A stretch of 64,000 nucleotides of DNA from positions 806,001 through 870,000 of the forward strand of contig NZ_VTTH01000002.1 of assembly GCF_008831265.1 (NCBI RefSeq), read 5' to 3'. The stretch comes from Lacisediminimonas profundi. GTDB lineage: Bacteria; Pseudomonadota; Gammaproteobacteria; Burkholderiales; Burkholderiaceae_D. This document shows, piece after piece, positions 17,857-26,863 of this stretch; positions within the stretch are counted from its first letter, which is position 1; every line of letters starts with the position of its first letter. Under the pieces are notes generated by a model. It was given only the letters and a program-made list of their open reading frames with translations. It was not told where the DNA came from and ran no database searches. The translations under genes were made by a program, and so were the position numbers.

Positions 17857-20133
17857 TCAGGCCGTGGCTGACAATGCCCTTTCGCTAGCCCACGCGGCAT
17901 CCCGCTCCCCGATCTCGCGCGCCGTCATCGGTAGCGCCAGGTAGTAACCCTGGAACTGCGTGCAAGCACACGACTCGAGGAAGCGCAACTGCGCTTCGTT
18001 CTCCACACCTTCGGCGACGACATTGCAGTTCAAGGCCTTGGCCATGGCGATGATGGCGACCACCAGCGAGCGACTTTCCGGCACCGTTTCAATGTCGTGC
18101 ACGAAGGACTTGTCGATCTTGATGGTCCTGATCGGCAGGCGGCGCAGGTAGCTGAGCGAGGAATAGCCTGTACCGAAATCATCCAGTTCTATGGTCAGTC
18201 CGGCGGTTGCCAGTTTTTCCAGGCAGGCCAACACCTCATCCGGTTTGGATGAGAGCATGCTTTCGGTGACTTCCAACTGGATCAGCCGCGGGTCAACCCC
18301 GGACTCCGCCACGATCTGCAACGCCTGCGCGGCGAAATCCTGCTCTTCCAACTCTCTCACCGAGACATTGATCGACACGCTGAGCGGCCTGGACAGTGTC
18401 TGCTGCCAGGACAGTGCCTGCCGGCATGCACGTTCGAGCACCACGCGCCCGAGCTGAACGATCAGCCCGCATTCTTCCGCAAAGCGAATGAAGTGCTCGG
18501 GCGCCAGCAGTCCACGCTCGGGGTGGCGCCAGCGCAGCAGCGCTTCCACCCCCACCATTTCACGGGCCTGGTTGAAACGCGGCTGGTAGTACAGTTCGAA
18601 CTGGTCGCCGGCCAGCGCCTGCTCCAGCTGCATTTTCAACTCGGACCTGGCGCGCGCCTCATCTGCCATCAGGCTGTTGAACAGGCGGCAGGCGTTGCGG
18701 CCGGCGCCCTTGGCTGCATACATCGCGATGTCGGCCCGTTTCAGCAGGTCTTCGGCGGTGACGCCATCGTCCGGATAATAACTGGCGCCAATCGACAAGG
18801 TCAGCCGGTGCCAGCGGTCGTCGACCAGGATCGGCTCGCCCACCGAGTCCAGCAAGCGCTGGCACACCGCCACCAGTTCGCTGCTGTTGCTGCAGTTCAC
18901 CACCGCCAGGTATTCATCCCCGCCGAGCCGTGCCAGCAGATCCCCTGCCCTCAACCTCGATGACAGGCGCTGCGTCAGTAGCACCAGCAGCCGGTCGCCG
19001 CTCTGATGGCCGTAATTGTCGTTGATGCCCTTGAACTCATCGAGGTCGATGTAGACGACGCCAAGGTTTGCATGTTCGCGCCGGGCCCACGCGATCTTCT
19101 GCGCAAGGTGCCGCCCGGCGGCTGCCCGGTTTGGAATGCCAGTCAGTGCATCAGTGTCGGCCTGCTCCAGCAACTGCCGGCTGTGCAGCCGCTCGCGCCG
19201 CAGCAAGAGCACGGCCAGCGCCAGGTACACCAGCATGGAAACGGCAAAAGCAACGAACAGCACGAGATTGTTTTCCAGCCACCGATCCCACACTGCGCTG
19301 ACTGGCAATGCAATCAGCAGGGTGGCGTGCTGCCTCTGCAGGCGCTGGACGGCCAGGATCATCCCTGAATCGCCGGTATCTATTGCGCCCTCGATCCCCT
19401 TCACCGCTGCGATGGCGCTGACCAGCCCGGGAAAATGTTCGTCGAAGCCGTCCGTGCTTGCTCCGCCTTCTGCAATCACATAGCCGTTCGAATGCAGCAG
19501 CAGCACCCTGGCGCCGGCCGGCAACAGTTCGGGCTGCCACCTGCGCGTCAGCTGGGTCAGCTTGACCTTTGCTTCAACGCGCCACAGCGCCAGCCCGTGC
19601 TGATCATGGCTGACATGGCTGATCCCCAATTCCGGATTGTCAAAGTTCTGGTCATAGCGCGGCACGCCCAGATAAAATCGGGCGCCGCCCCTGCTCTCCA
19701 TCGTGAACAGGTCCTGCAGGAAGCGCGCACTTCGGTCCTCGCGAGTGCCGGCGCTGTTGAAGCTCACTTTCCCGTGGCTATCCGTCAACAGCAGCGAATC
19801 GATTTCAGGATGACTGGAACGCAGCGTGTCCCACATCGCTTCGGCATGCTCGATCGAACGGGTCTGGCCGACAGTCCGGGCAATTGCGTCGATGCCATAG
19901 GCGACCCCCGACAGGAAATCCTCGGACAGTCCCGACAGGTATCTGCTCTGCTGGACAATGGATTGAGTCAGGGCCCGCTTCTGGTCCTGCCAACTGAGGG
20001 CCGCGTAGAGCACAAGCGTAGCCAGCGCGATGCCGAAGAAGCCGGACAGCACCAAGCGAAGGGTCGACGCAAAGTCCTGTCGTCGACGAGGAGCCCGGCC
20101 AGCCCGCTCCGGACCCATTGGGAACAACATCAT
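17857..20133 (-). CDS. Membrane-bound GGDEF-EAL cyclic-di-GMP protein
   Basis: A 758-residue protein with a transmembrane helix near 26-46, a periplasmic cache-like sensor region to about 290, and a second helix near 289-311. A GGDEF domain (about 325-490) and an EAL domain (about 505-745) follow. The diguanylate cyclase motif reads RLGGDEY (404-408) with the conserved IDLDEFKGINDNYGH upstream. An inhibitory-site RxxD (RAGD, 395-398) sits the standard five residues before it. The phosphodiesterase motif is EALLRW (530-535), with DDFGTGYSSLSYL and VVAEGVE also intact. Both activities may be functional. Its target could be the neighbouring pilus genes, but that is only context. Confidence 0.94.
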   Translation of the reverse strand: MMLFPMGPERAGRAPRRRQDFASTLRLVLSGFFGIALATLVLYAALSWQDQKRALTQSIVQQSRYLSGLSEDFLSGVAYGIDAIARTVGQTRSIEHAEAMWDTLRSSHPEIDSLLLTDSHGKVSFNSAGTREDRSARFLQDLFTMESRGGARFYLGVPRYDQNFDNPELGISHVSHDQHGLALWRVEAKVKLTQLTRRWQPELLPAGARVLLLHSNGYVIAEGGASTDGFDEHFPGLVSAIAAVKGIEGAIDTGDSGMILAVQRLQRQHATLLIALPVSAVWDRWLENNLVLFVAFAVSMLVYLALAVLLLRRERLHSRQLLEQADTDALTGIPNRAAAGRHLAQKIAWARREHANLGVVYIDLDEFKGINDNYGHQSGDRLLVLLTQRLSSRLRAGDLLARLGGDEYLAVVNCSNSSELVAVCQRLLDSVGEPILVDDRWHRLTLSIGASYYPDDGVTAEDLLKRADIAMYAAKGAGRNACRLFNSLMADEARARSELKMQLEQALAGDQFELYYQPRFNQAREMVGVEALLRWRHPERGLLAPEHFIRFAEECGLIVQLGRVVLERACRQALSWQQTLSRPLSVSINVSVRELEEQDFAAQALQIVAESGVDPRLIQLEVTESMLSSKPDEVLACLEKLATAGLTIELDDFGTGYSSLSYLRRLPIRTIKIDKSFVHDIETVPESRSLVVAIIAMAKALNCNVVAEGVENEAQLRFLESCACTQFQGYYLALPMTAREIGERDAAWASERALSATA

Positions 20134-20160
20134 TAAGCCTGTCAGATAACTTGTTGCCAG

Positions 20161-20502
20161 CTACTGGACCACTATTTCCGCTTTCGCGGTGACCTTGTTC
20201 CTGTAGCCAAAAAAACTGTAAGCCCCGCTGCGCAGGGGTCCAATCGCAATTTCCGTGGTTTCTCCCGGCACCGCACCCCGTTCAACATTCAGGTCATCGC
20301 TGCCGATACGGTCATGCTGTCCGCTCTCGTTGCGCACAAGCAACCGAAAACCAGAATTGGCCGGGACGACCACCCGTGACGGCACGAACCGATAGTCCGG
20401 CCCGAGCACCAGCGTAACCGCCTGCTCCTGGGCGCAAGCAGCCTGGGTTGCCTGCAAGCCGATCAAGCACATTGCACCAATGCAATGCCATATTGTCATC
20501 AT
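20161..20502 (-). CDS. Small secreted cupredoxin-like protein
   Basis: A 113-residue protein with a signal peptide ending near ACAQ. The body resembles the cupredoxin-1 domains attached to EfeO-type iron proteins: RFVPSRVVVPANSGFRLLVRN, then SDDLNVERGAVPGETTEIAIGPLRSGAYSFFGY. The typical copper ligands (Cys, Met) are not obvious, so metal binding is uncertain. It is 27 bases downstream of the GGDEF-EAL stop when read on the minus strand, with its own ATG upstream. Function unknown. Confidence 0.72.
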   Translation of the reverse strand: MMTIWHCIGAMCLIGLQATQAACAQEQAVTLVLGPDYRFVPSRVVVPANSGFRLLVRNESGQHDRIGSDDLNVERGAVPGETTEIAIGPLRSGAYSFFGYRNKVTAKAEIVVQ

Positions 20503-20667
20503 ATCTCCCTACTGCTCTTCAACAGCCAACCAGAAGGAGCTCGAAGCCGAGTCGATCCTATCAGATTGGCGCATATGTTTCTCCATGGAAATCATATAAA
20601 CATGCCGTACAGCAACAGTCCTTGATCTTGCGCAAATCCGGACGCCCGCAGAGCGGTCGGGTCAGGA

Positions 20668-20699
20668 CTTCAGGGCTTCAGGGCTTCAGGGCTTCAGGG
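20668..20699. repeat. 8-base tandem repeat at a gene end
   Basis: Four exact head-to-tail copies of CTTCAGGG, overlapping the stop codon of the small gene that ends at 20694. Slippage here would change the last residues or the stop context. Confidence 0.95.
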
Positions 20700-20939
20700 C
20701 TTGAACAGGAACCTGTTCCGCACCGTCATCATTCCATCCAGGAAGGCCTCGGGAAAATTGGTGTTGAGCACTTGCGTGACCGCTTGTTCATATTCCTGGT
20801 TGATCATGGCCGCTGCAGCCTCGCGATCCTGATGGGTGCGCAACAGACAGCCGAGCGCCAGGTTGGCAGCCAGCAATTGACCGAGCGCGTGTGCAACGGT
20901 CTTTTCCAGTTGTTCCAGCCGTTCCTGATCGGTCTTCAT
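20694..20939 (-). CDS. Hypothetical small protein
   Basis: An 81-residue protein that I do not recognise. The ATG at 20939 (MKTDQERLEQLEKTVAHAL) has an AGGAG Shine-Dalgarno 7 bases upstream, which supports it over longer in-frame starts. It looks mostly alpha-helical: a charged N-terminal helix, then LLAANLALGCLLRTHQD and EQAVTQVLN. It ends RNRFLFKP directly in a tandem repeat. No signal peptide and no clear membrane helix. Not in an operon. Confidence 0.6.
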   Translation of the reverse strand: MKTDQERLEQLEKTVAHALGQLLAANLALGCLLRTHQDREAAAAMINQEYEQAVTQVLNTNFPEAFLDGMMTVRNRFLFKP

Positions 20940-21104
20940 TCGCACTCCTGTGACGACAATGAATTTCATCATGCGCGGTGCGGCCGGGCATTGCAATCAC
21001 GAGAACACGCATGGACTTGCAGCGGGCGCAAGGCGCGCCGGGCCCGCCAACGCAAGAATGTGGTATCCGATGAATCGACCGCCTGGCCGGTCCGCCCGCA
21101 CTCC

Positions 21105-21956
21105 ATGACCAAGCTTTTCGCTGTTCGCAGATTGCAGATCCTGCGCCGCGCCTTGTGGCTGTCGCTGCTGGCCATCCCTTGCGCCCATGCCGGCACATTT
21201 CCGCTGTGGGAAGCCGGGGTCGGAATCGGCGTGTTGTCGCTGCCCGACTATCGCGGCGCGGATCAGCGCGGCCAGACCGTGCTGCCCCTGCCCTACCTGG
21301 TCTATCGCGGCGAGTGGCTGAAAGCGGACCGGGACGGCATACGGACCATGCTGTTCCAGAGCGAGCGGATCGAACTGAACATCAGCGCGCTGGGCACGCT
21401 GCCGGTCACCAGCCGGAACAACAATGCGCGGCGTGGCATGGCCGACCTGCGGCCAACGGTGGAACTGGGCCCGACGCTCAACATCCACCTGCGCCCGCCA
21501 GATTCGCGCTCCACGCTGCAACTTCGCTTTCCGCTGCGGGCCGCCATAGCGCTGGACACGCCCTTGCGCCATGTCGGCTGGGTGTTCGCCCCCAGCCTGG
21601 GCTGGCAGGGCCGGGAATTACCCGGCATGGCGGGCTGGAACCTGTCGGTCAGCGGCGGCCCCCAATTCCAGGATCGGCGTTACAACGAGACCTTTTACAG
21701 CGTGGCCAGCAGCGAAGTGCTGCCCTCGCGGCCGGCGTATGCAGCGCGCGCGGGGTATGCCGGCTCGCAGGTGACAGTGACGCTGACCCGCCGCTTTCCG
21801 AATTTCTGGGTGGGCGCATTCGCGCGCTATGACTATCTTGGCGGCGCTGCGTTCGAAGACAGCCCGCTGATGCGCAGCCGCAACTCCCTGGCGGCGGGGT
21901 TCGGGGTGTCGTGGGTATTCGGGCAGTCGCGCACGATGGTGGAGGCGAACGAATAG
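21105..21956 (+). CDS. MipA/OmpV family outer membrane protein
   Basis: A 283-residue outer membrane beta-barrel protein. The start at 21105 (MTKLFAVRRLQILRRALW) gives a signal peptide ending CAHAG. Family features are the N-terminal WEAGVGIGVLSLPDYRGADQ, PLPYLVYRGEWLKAD, and the C-terminal strand ending in FGVSWVFGQS followed by a short tail. MipA binds murein-hydrolase/synthase partners in E. coli, and other members are porin-like. It is isolated, with no operon partners. Confidence 0.88.
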   Translation: MTKLFAVRRLQILRRALWLSLLAIPCAHAGTFPLWEAGVGIGVLSLPDYRGADQRGQTVLPLPYLVYRGEWLKADRDGIRTMLFQSERIELNISALGTLPVTSRNNNARRGMADLRPTVELGPTLNIHLRPPDSRSTLQLRFPLRAAIALDTPLRHVGWVFAPSLGWQGRELPGMAGWNLSVSGGPQFQDRRYNETFYSVASSEVLPSRPAYAARAGYAGSQVTVTLTRRFPNFWVGAFARYDYLGGAAFEDSPLMRSRNSLAAGFGVSWVFGQSRTMVEANE

Positions 21957-22022
21957 CGCTGCTCGCACCGCGCATCCACAGGGATTAATATCGGATCATC
22001 CTAAATCAGGAGCACCGCAAAC

Positions 22023-22658
22023 ATGAGCACCCCGCCCGCCTTCCCCGATGCCGCCGAACACTGGAACAAGCGCTTCCAGTCCGACGAATATATTTTCGGA
22101 ACCGAACCCAATCTCTGGCTGCGCGATCACGCCCCTATGCTGCTGCCCGGGCAACGCGCGCTATGCGTGGCCGACGGCGAGGGACGCAACAGCGTCTGGC
22201 TGGCGCGGCAAGGCCTGCTGGTCGATGCATTCGACATCGCCGGAAAAGGCGTGGACAAGGCGCGCAAGCTGGCACAAGAGGCTGGCGTCGAGGTGCACTA
22301 CGATGTCGCCGATTGCGACAATTGGCCGTGGCCACGGCAGACCTACGATGTGGTCGCCGCAATCTTCGTCCAGTTCGCCGATCCGGCGATGCGGGAACGC
22401 ATGTTCGACAACATCAAGCGTACGCTGAAACCGGGCGGACTGGTGTTACTCCAGGGCTATACGCCCAAACAGCTGGAGTACCGCACCGGCGGCCCCCCGG
22501 AACTCTCCCATCTCTACACCGCGCCGCTGCTTGAACAAATGTGGGCCGGCTTCGAGATGCTGGAATTGCGCGAATACGAAGCCGAACTCCAGGAAGGTGC
22601 GCGTCACGCCGGGCGCTCGGCGCTGATCGGCATGGTGGCGCGCAAGCCAGCCAGCTGA
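22023..22658 (+). CDS. Class I SAM-dependent methyltransferase
   Basis: A 211-residue methyltransferase with motif I as ALCVADGEGRNSVWLARQG, an acidic residue at the end of strand 2 (VDAFDIAGKG) and motif IV around YDVVAAIFVQFAD. The opening WNKRFQSDEYIFGTEPNLWL is typical of TehB/thiopurine-methyltransferase-like bacterial proteins that methylate small molecules. The substrate cannot be inferred. A Shine-Dalgarno AGGAG lies 10 bases before the ATG. Confidence 0.88.
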   Translation: MSTPPAFPDAAEHWNKRFQSDEYIFGTEPNLWLRDHAPMLLPGQRALCVADGEGRNSVWLARQGLLVDAFDIAGKGVDKARKLAQEAGVEVHYDVADCDNWPWPRQTYDVVAAIFVQFADPAMRERMFDNIKRTLKPGGLVLLQGYTPKQLEYRTGGPPELSHLYTAPLLEQMWAGFEMLELREYEAELQEGARHAGRSALIGMVARKPAS

Positions 22659-22709
22659 AGGGCGACACCAACTCCGCCATTGCCGGCACGCGCGCTACAG
22701 GATCCCGCG

Positions 22710-23924
22710 CTACAGAACCCCTTTCGAGCGCAAGGCTGCAATCCGTTCATCATTGACGCCGATTTCGCGCAGCACTTCCTCGGTGTGCTGCCCCAGGTCC
22801 GGACCGCCGGCATCGAATCCACCCGGCGTGGCCGACAGCTTGGGCACCACCCCGGGCACTTTCAGCGAACTGCCATCCTTGAGCTTGACGGTCCTGATCA
22901 TGTCGCGGGCGACATACTGCTCGTCCTCGACGATGTCCTTGATGGTGTAGATCTTTCCGCCCGGGACGCCTGACTCCGCCAGTGCCGACAAGCACTGCTC
23001 CAGCGTATGCCGCGAAGTCCATGCGGCGATTGCCGCATCGATCTCTTCCATCCGTGCGACCCGGCCGGGATTGCGCGCCAGCGCGGGATCGCTGGCGAGG
23101 TCTTCGCGTCCGATCAACTGCATCAAGCGCCGGAAAATGCTGTCGCCATTGCCCGCGACCAGCACATAGCGGCCATCGGCGCAGGGATAGGCGTTGGTCG
23201 GGGCGATGCCCTGGATGGCGCTGCCGGCCGGCTCCCGAATCGTGCCATAGCGATCGTATTCGGCGACCGCTCCCTCCATCATGTTGAACACCGACTCGTA
23301 CAGGGCGACGTCGATCATTTGCCCCTGTCCGCCATGCGCGACACGGTGATACAGCGCCATCAGGATGCCGATCACGCCATGCAATGCCGACAGCGAGTCG
23401 CCGATGCTGATACCGGGACGCACCGGCGGCTGGCCGGGGATGCCGGTGATGTAACGCAAGCCGCCCATGGCCTCGGCCACCACACCGAAGCCCGGCAAGT
23501 CGCGCTTCGGGCCATCCTGGCCGTAGCCGGAAATGCGCAGCATGATGATCTTCGGATTTCGCGCCGACAGGCTGTCGTAGTCCAGCCCCCACTGCTCCAG
23601 CGTTCCCGGCCGAAAATTCTCGATCACCACATCGGCCTGCAAGGCCAGCTCCCGCACCAGGTCCTGCCCTTCTTTCTGCCGCAGGTCGATTGCCACCGAT
23701 CGCTTGTTGCGCGCCTGCACATGCCACCAGACCGAGGTCTCTCCTTCCGGCGCGCGCCATGAACGCAGGCCGTCGCCAGTCCCCGGCGGCTCGATCTTGA
23801 TGACGTCGGCGCCAAAATCGGCAAGCGTCTTGGCAGCAAACGGGCCGGCGATCAGGCTACCCATTTCGAGCACCCGCAGGCCGGCCAGCGGGCCGGGAGT
23901 TGTTGTATTGGTGGTGGTGGTCAT
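22710..23924 (-). CDS. CaiB/BaiF family (type III) CoA-transferase
   Basis: Transfers coenzyme A between carboxylic acids; 404 residues from the ATG at 23924 (MTTTTNTTTPGPLAGLRVLEMGSLIAGPF). Family motifs are ADFGADVIKIEPPGTGD, RNKRSVAIDLR, VVIENFRPGTLEQWGLDY and the C-terminal EEVLREIGVNDERIAALRSKGVL. The usual catalytic aspartate region reads VALYESVF, with Glu where the formyl-CoA transferase has Asp, a pattern known in one subgroup. Divergence of function is therefore possible. It is a single gene, and the acid substrate is unknown. Confidence 0.9.
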   Translation of the reverse strand: MTTTTNTTTPGPLAGLRVLEMGSLIAGPFAAKTLADFGADVIKIEPPGTGDGLRSWRAPEGETSVWWHVQARNKRSVAIDLRQKEGQDLVRELALQADVVIENFRPGTLEQWGLDYDSLSARNPKIIMLRISGYGQDGPKRDLPGFGVVAEAMGGLRYITGIPGQPPVRPGISIGDSLSALHGVIGILMALYHRVAHGGQGQMIDVALYESVFNMMEGAVAEYDRYGTIREPAGSAIQGIAPTNAYPCADGRYVLVAGNGDSIFRRLMQLIGREDLASDPALARNPGRVARMEEIDAAIAAWTSRHTLEQCLSALAESGVPGGKIYTIKDIVEDEQYVARDMIRTVKLKDGSSLKVPGVVPKLSATPGGFDAGGPDLGQHTEEVLREIGVNDERIAALRSKGVL

Positions 23925-24039
23925 TGGCAGGCGTACGTGAATGAATTCATGTCGGCGGGTATTGTACGGGCGTATGGGCTGGGGGCGGTCGTTGGGTCGA
24001 CTGCGAGGGCTGATCGTTACCCACATCGTCATTGACCGC

Positions 24040-24118
24040 GTAGACCGGCCCACGCCAAGAACGCCCCCTCCCTTTCAAGGGGAGGGAGCCATAAAGTCGC
24101 TCGGCCTTCGACACTCTT
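24040..24118. repeat. Palindromic intergenic repeat, copy A
   Basis: Begins GTAGACCGGCCCACGCCAAG, then a hairpin CCCTCCC-TTTCAAG-GGGAGGG at 24065-24086, then a segment beginning ATAAAGTCGCTCGGCC. Copies with the same core lie at 34638-34749 and 62175-62248. Here the second outer arm is degraded. It lies between a CoA-transferase and a pirin gene. Confidence 0.85.
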
Positions 24119-24139
24119 GCTGCTATTGAAATCGGCCGA

Positions 24140-25066
24140 TCACGGATAAGCCACCGGCTTCCCCGGCAAGTCCGGCAAGGGAATGAATTCACTCTCCCCC
24201 GGCACCGGATCGAAGCGCTGCTGGCGCCAGTCTTCCTTGGCCTGCTCGATGCGTTCAGCTGAACTCGATACGAAATTCCAGGTCAGGTAGCGCCGTCCGT
24301 CCATGGGCTCGCCACCGAGCAGCATCACGCGCGCAGGTCCGCTGCCGGTGGCCGCCAGCGTGACCGGCGTGCCGGGCTTCAACACCAGCAGTTGCCCGGC
24401 AGCGAACTGGCCATCCCGGCCGAGATCGACCGTGCCCTCGAAAATGTAGATCGCCTGCTCGGCATATTCGGCGGGAATACCGATGCGGGCGCCGGGCTCC
24501 AGCCGCAGGTCCACATAGAACAGGTCGGACAAGGTCGGCACCGGCGAGCGCCGGCCGAAGAAACTGCCGGCGATGACGACGGCACTCGCGCCTTCGCCCT
24601 GTTCGACCGGCAACTGGTCCGCCTTGTAATGCGCAAACGCGGGATCGGCTTCCTCATGGGCACGCGGCAACGCCACCCAGCATTGCAGGCCCGCCAGCGC
24701 CGGACCCGACGGCCGCAGTTGCGGATCGGTGCGCTCGGAATGCACGATGCCGCGCCCGGCAGTCATCCAGTTCACTTCCCCCGGCCGGATCGTCTGCAGC
24801 GTACCCAGGCTGTCGCGGTGAACGATCTCGCCCTCGGTCAGGTAGGTGACGGTGGCCAGTCCGATATGCGGATGCGGCCGCACATCCAGGCCGTGTCCCG
24901 GGGCGAACACGGTGGGACCCATCTGGTCCAGGAACACGAAAGGCCCCACCATGCGCCGCTCGATCGACGGCAAGGCTCGGCGCACCTGGAAGTTGTCGCC
25001 GAGGTCACGGGTGCGTGGAACGACGATGGTTTGCAGCGCGCTGTCAGGGGGGAATGTGGCGGGCAT
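24140..25066 (-). CDS. Pirin family protein
   Basis: A 308-residue bicupin of the pirin family, which includes quercetin-degrading dioxygenases and redox-sensing proteins. The N-terminal cupin has the metal-site pattern [23 protein letters not shown], plus [16 protein letters not shown] with the further histidine and glutamate ligands. The C-terminal cupin includes [12 protein letters not shown] and [22 protein letters not shown]. No partner genes are nearby, and the substrate is unknown. Confidence 0.92.
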   Translation of the reverse strand: MPATFPPDSALQTIVVPRTRDLGDNFQVRRALPSIERRMVGPFVFLDQMGPTVFAPGHGLDVRPHPHIGLATVTYLTEGEIVHRDSLGTLQTIRPGEVNWMTAGRGIVHSERTDPQLRPSGPALAGLQCWVALPRAHEEADPAFAHYKADQLPVEQGEGASAVVIAGSFFGRRSPVPTLSDLFYVDLRLEPGARIGIPAEYAEQAIYIFEGTVDLGRDGQFAAGQLLVLKPGTPVTLAATGSGPARVMLLGGEPMDGRRYLTWNFVSSSAERIEQAKEDWRQQRFDPVPGESEFIPLPDLPGKPVAYP

Positions 25067-25166
25067 GGTGCCTCCTGTGGTGAGCAGTATCGAGTCGGAT
25101 CAAAAAATCAAACAAACAACCAAACAATCAATCAATCAAACCGGATTATCACGCCAGGCGCACTGT

Positions 25167-26570
25167 TCATGCTTGCAGCAACGAGATACGCGGTCCCAGC
25201 TTCGGCAGCCACTTCTGCAGGATCTGGTAGACATCCCGATCGAACGGCTGCTGTCCGCGCGCGACAAGGCGCGCAAGTTCATCCTGATTGCTGCCGGTGC
25301 CGACGTAAGCCCAGGCGTCGACCACATGCGTGGCCTCGCCTTCCCTGATGCCGATCGCCCCGGCATAGGGCCAGGGCTTCAGGCGCAGGCTTTCCAGCGC
25401 TGCCAGCACGCGTTCGTCGTGCGCTGCGGGGTCTTCGTGGCCTGCGCACGCGCCGCTGCACTTGCCAATCTGGCTGGCGAAGCACGGCCGGCCAGCCTGG
25501 CCCGCACGCAGCTTCTCCAGTCCGAGCAGCACCGGGCATAACTGATGCGCCTCGGCGATCGAGCGCAGCGCCTCGGTTGCCGCGCGCGAGCTGGTGAACA
25601 GCCCGTAGAGCTGGCTGTCGTGGGCGAAAAACAGGTCGCCATCCGGCCGCGCCAGCACCGGCTGCAGGCGTCCTGCCTTGCGCAAAAGCCGCCATGCGCA
25701 CAGGTCTTCGCTATGCCGCAACTTCTTGTTCTGTGCCGGCATGCGCTCCTTGACCAGCAGCGCTTCCTGCAACAGCGCTCCCAGCTCGCCCGCTGTTTCG
25801 ACCCATTCGACGCGCTCGGTCTGCTGGCACAAGGTCAGCTCGCGGTCGGACGCATGGTCGCCGCTGAAATGGGACAGCACGCGCCGGCGCAGGTTATTGG
25901 CCTTGCCGATGTAAAGCGGATATTCGTTGGCGCCGTAGAACAGGTAGACGCCATGGGTGGCCGGCAGCCGCTCCAGCACTGCCGGATCCAGGCGCGGAGG
26001 AAGCGAGGGCCGCTTGGTCAGCCTGGCGACCGCCTCGGCCAGCGCTTCCGGCTCATGCTCGTCCCGTATGCGTTGCCAGAACTGCCAGATCAGCTGCGCA
26101 TCGCCCAGCGCCCGGTGGCGCTCGGCCACCTGCAAGCGGTGGCGCGCAACCAGCGCATCGAGATTATGCCGCTCATATTGCGGATATAGCTTGCGCGAGA
26201 GCCGCACGGTGCACAGTACCGAAGGCCGGAAAGTGTGGCCGGTAAGGCCGAAGGCCTGCTTCAGGAAACCATGATCGAAACGGGCGTTGTGCGCGATGAA
26301 CACCCGGCCCTCGAGCCGCGCGTGGATTTCATCGGCAAGTTGCCCGAAAGTCGGCGCCTCGCGCACCATCTCGTTGGAGATCCCGGTCAGGTTCTGTATG
26401 AATGCCGGTATCGGCATCTCCGGATTGACCAGGCTGCTCCATTCCCGCACGCCGTCCTCGTCAACTTCGACGATCCCGACCTCGGTGATGCGATCGGTGG
26501 CGAGCGTGCCGCCGGTGGTTTCAAGGTCGACAAAGGCCAGGCGGGGAAAGGAAGGCAGGTGGGTGGACAT
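25167..26570 (-). CDS. DnaQ-like exonuclease fused to a GIY-YIG (Cho/UvrC-like) nuclease
   Basis: A 467-residue two-domain nuclease. Residues 1-165 form a DEDDh 3'-5' exonuclease: FVDLETTGG (Asp15, Glu17), HNARFDHG (Asp99) and HRALGDAQ (His152, Asp157). Residues about 203-290 form a GIY-YIG endonuclease module, GVYLFYGANEYPLYIGKANNLRRRV, like the N-terminal half of UvrC and the Cho protein. A cysteine-rich segment (PCFASQIGKCSGAC) follows, as in Cho/UvrC. This suggests excision-repair incision plus trimming. A LexA-like box lies 44-63 bases upstream of the start, which fits SOS induction, as known for E. coli cho. Confidence 0.93.
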   Translation of the reverse strand: MSTHLPSFPRLAFVDLETTGGTLATDRITEVGIVEVDEDGVREWSSLVNPEMPIPAFIQNLTGISNEMVREAPTFGQLADEIHARLEGRVFIAHNARFDHGFLKQAFGLTGHTFRPSVLCTVRLSRKLYPQYERHNLDALVARHRLQVAERHRALGDAQLIWQFWQRIRDEHEPEALAEAVARLTKRPSLPPRLDPAVLERLPATHGVYLFYGANEYPLYIGKANNLRRRVLSHFSGDHASDRELTLCQQTERVEWVETAGELGALLQEALLVKERMPAQNKKLRHSEDLCAWRLLRKAGRLQPVLARPDGDLFFAHDSQLYGLFTSSRAATEALRSIAEAHQLCPVLLGLEKLRAGQAGRPCFASQIGKCSGACAGHEDPAAHDERVLAALESLRLKPWPYAGAIGIREGEATHVVDAWAYVGTGSNQDELARLVARGQQPFDRDVYQILQKWLPKLGPRISLLQA

Positions 26571-26613
26571 GAAAGCGCAGTGAGCGGAAAATCAGGCAGC
26601 CCCGAAAATTGGA

Positions 26614-26633
26614 GACTGTATAAAAAACCAGTA
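26614..26633 (-). promoter_or_regulatory. LexA-like SOS box upstream of the DnaQ-Cho gene
   Basis: GACTGTATAAAAAACCAGTA matches 17 of 20 positions of the enterobacterial LexA consensus as I know it, with core CTGT-N8-CCAG (one mismatch in ACAG). It lies 44-63 bases before the nuclease start and about 230 before the divergent aldehyde dehydrogenase. Confidence 0.65.
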
Positions 26634-26863
26634 TGCTGGGAATTCCCGGCTCGCGCAATACCAATGAAACAAAGGACGGCAAGCAGCAGGTGCCGAAGGC
26701 AGGCCGCGCACTCCGCGATCGCTTTTCGATCCGTGCTTTCCTTCCCGCCAGCAACCGCGATCCACCCGCATTCACCGTCAGGTCAATGTCCCCACCAACG
26801 GGCGCCGGCCCCGGCAAACAAGCACAACAACACGAAGCACATAAACACACAGGAGACATGCTC

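Noticed and set aside
20668-20699. CRISPR array
   Set aside because: Units are 8 bases with no spacers; the other tandem repeats in the window also lack spacers.
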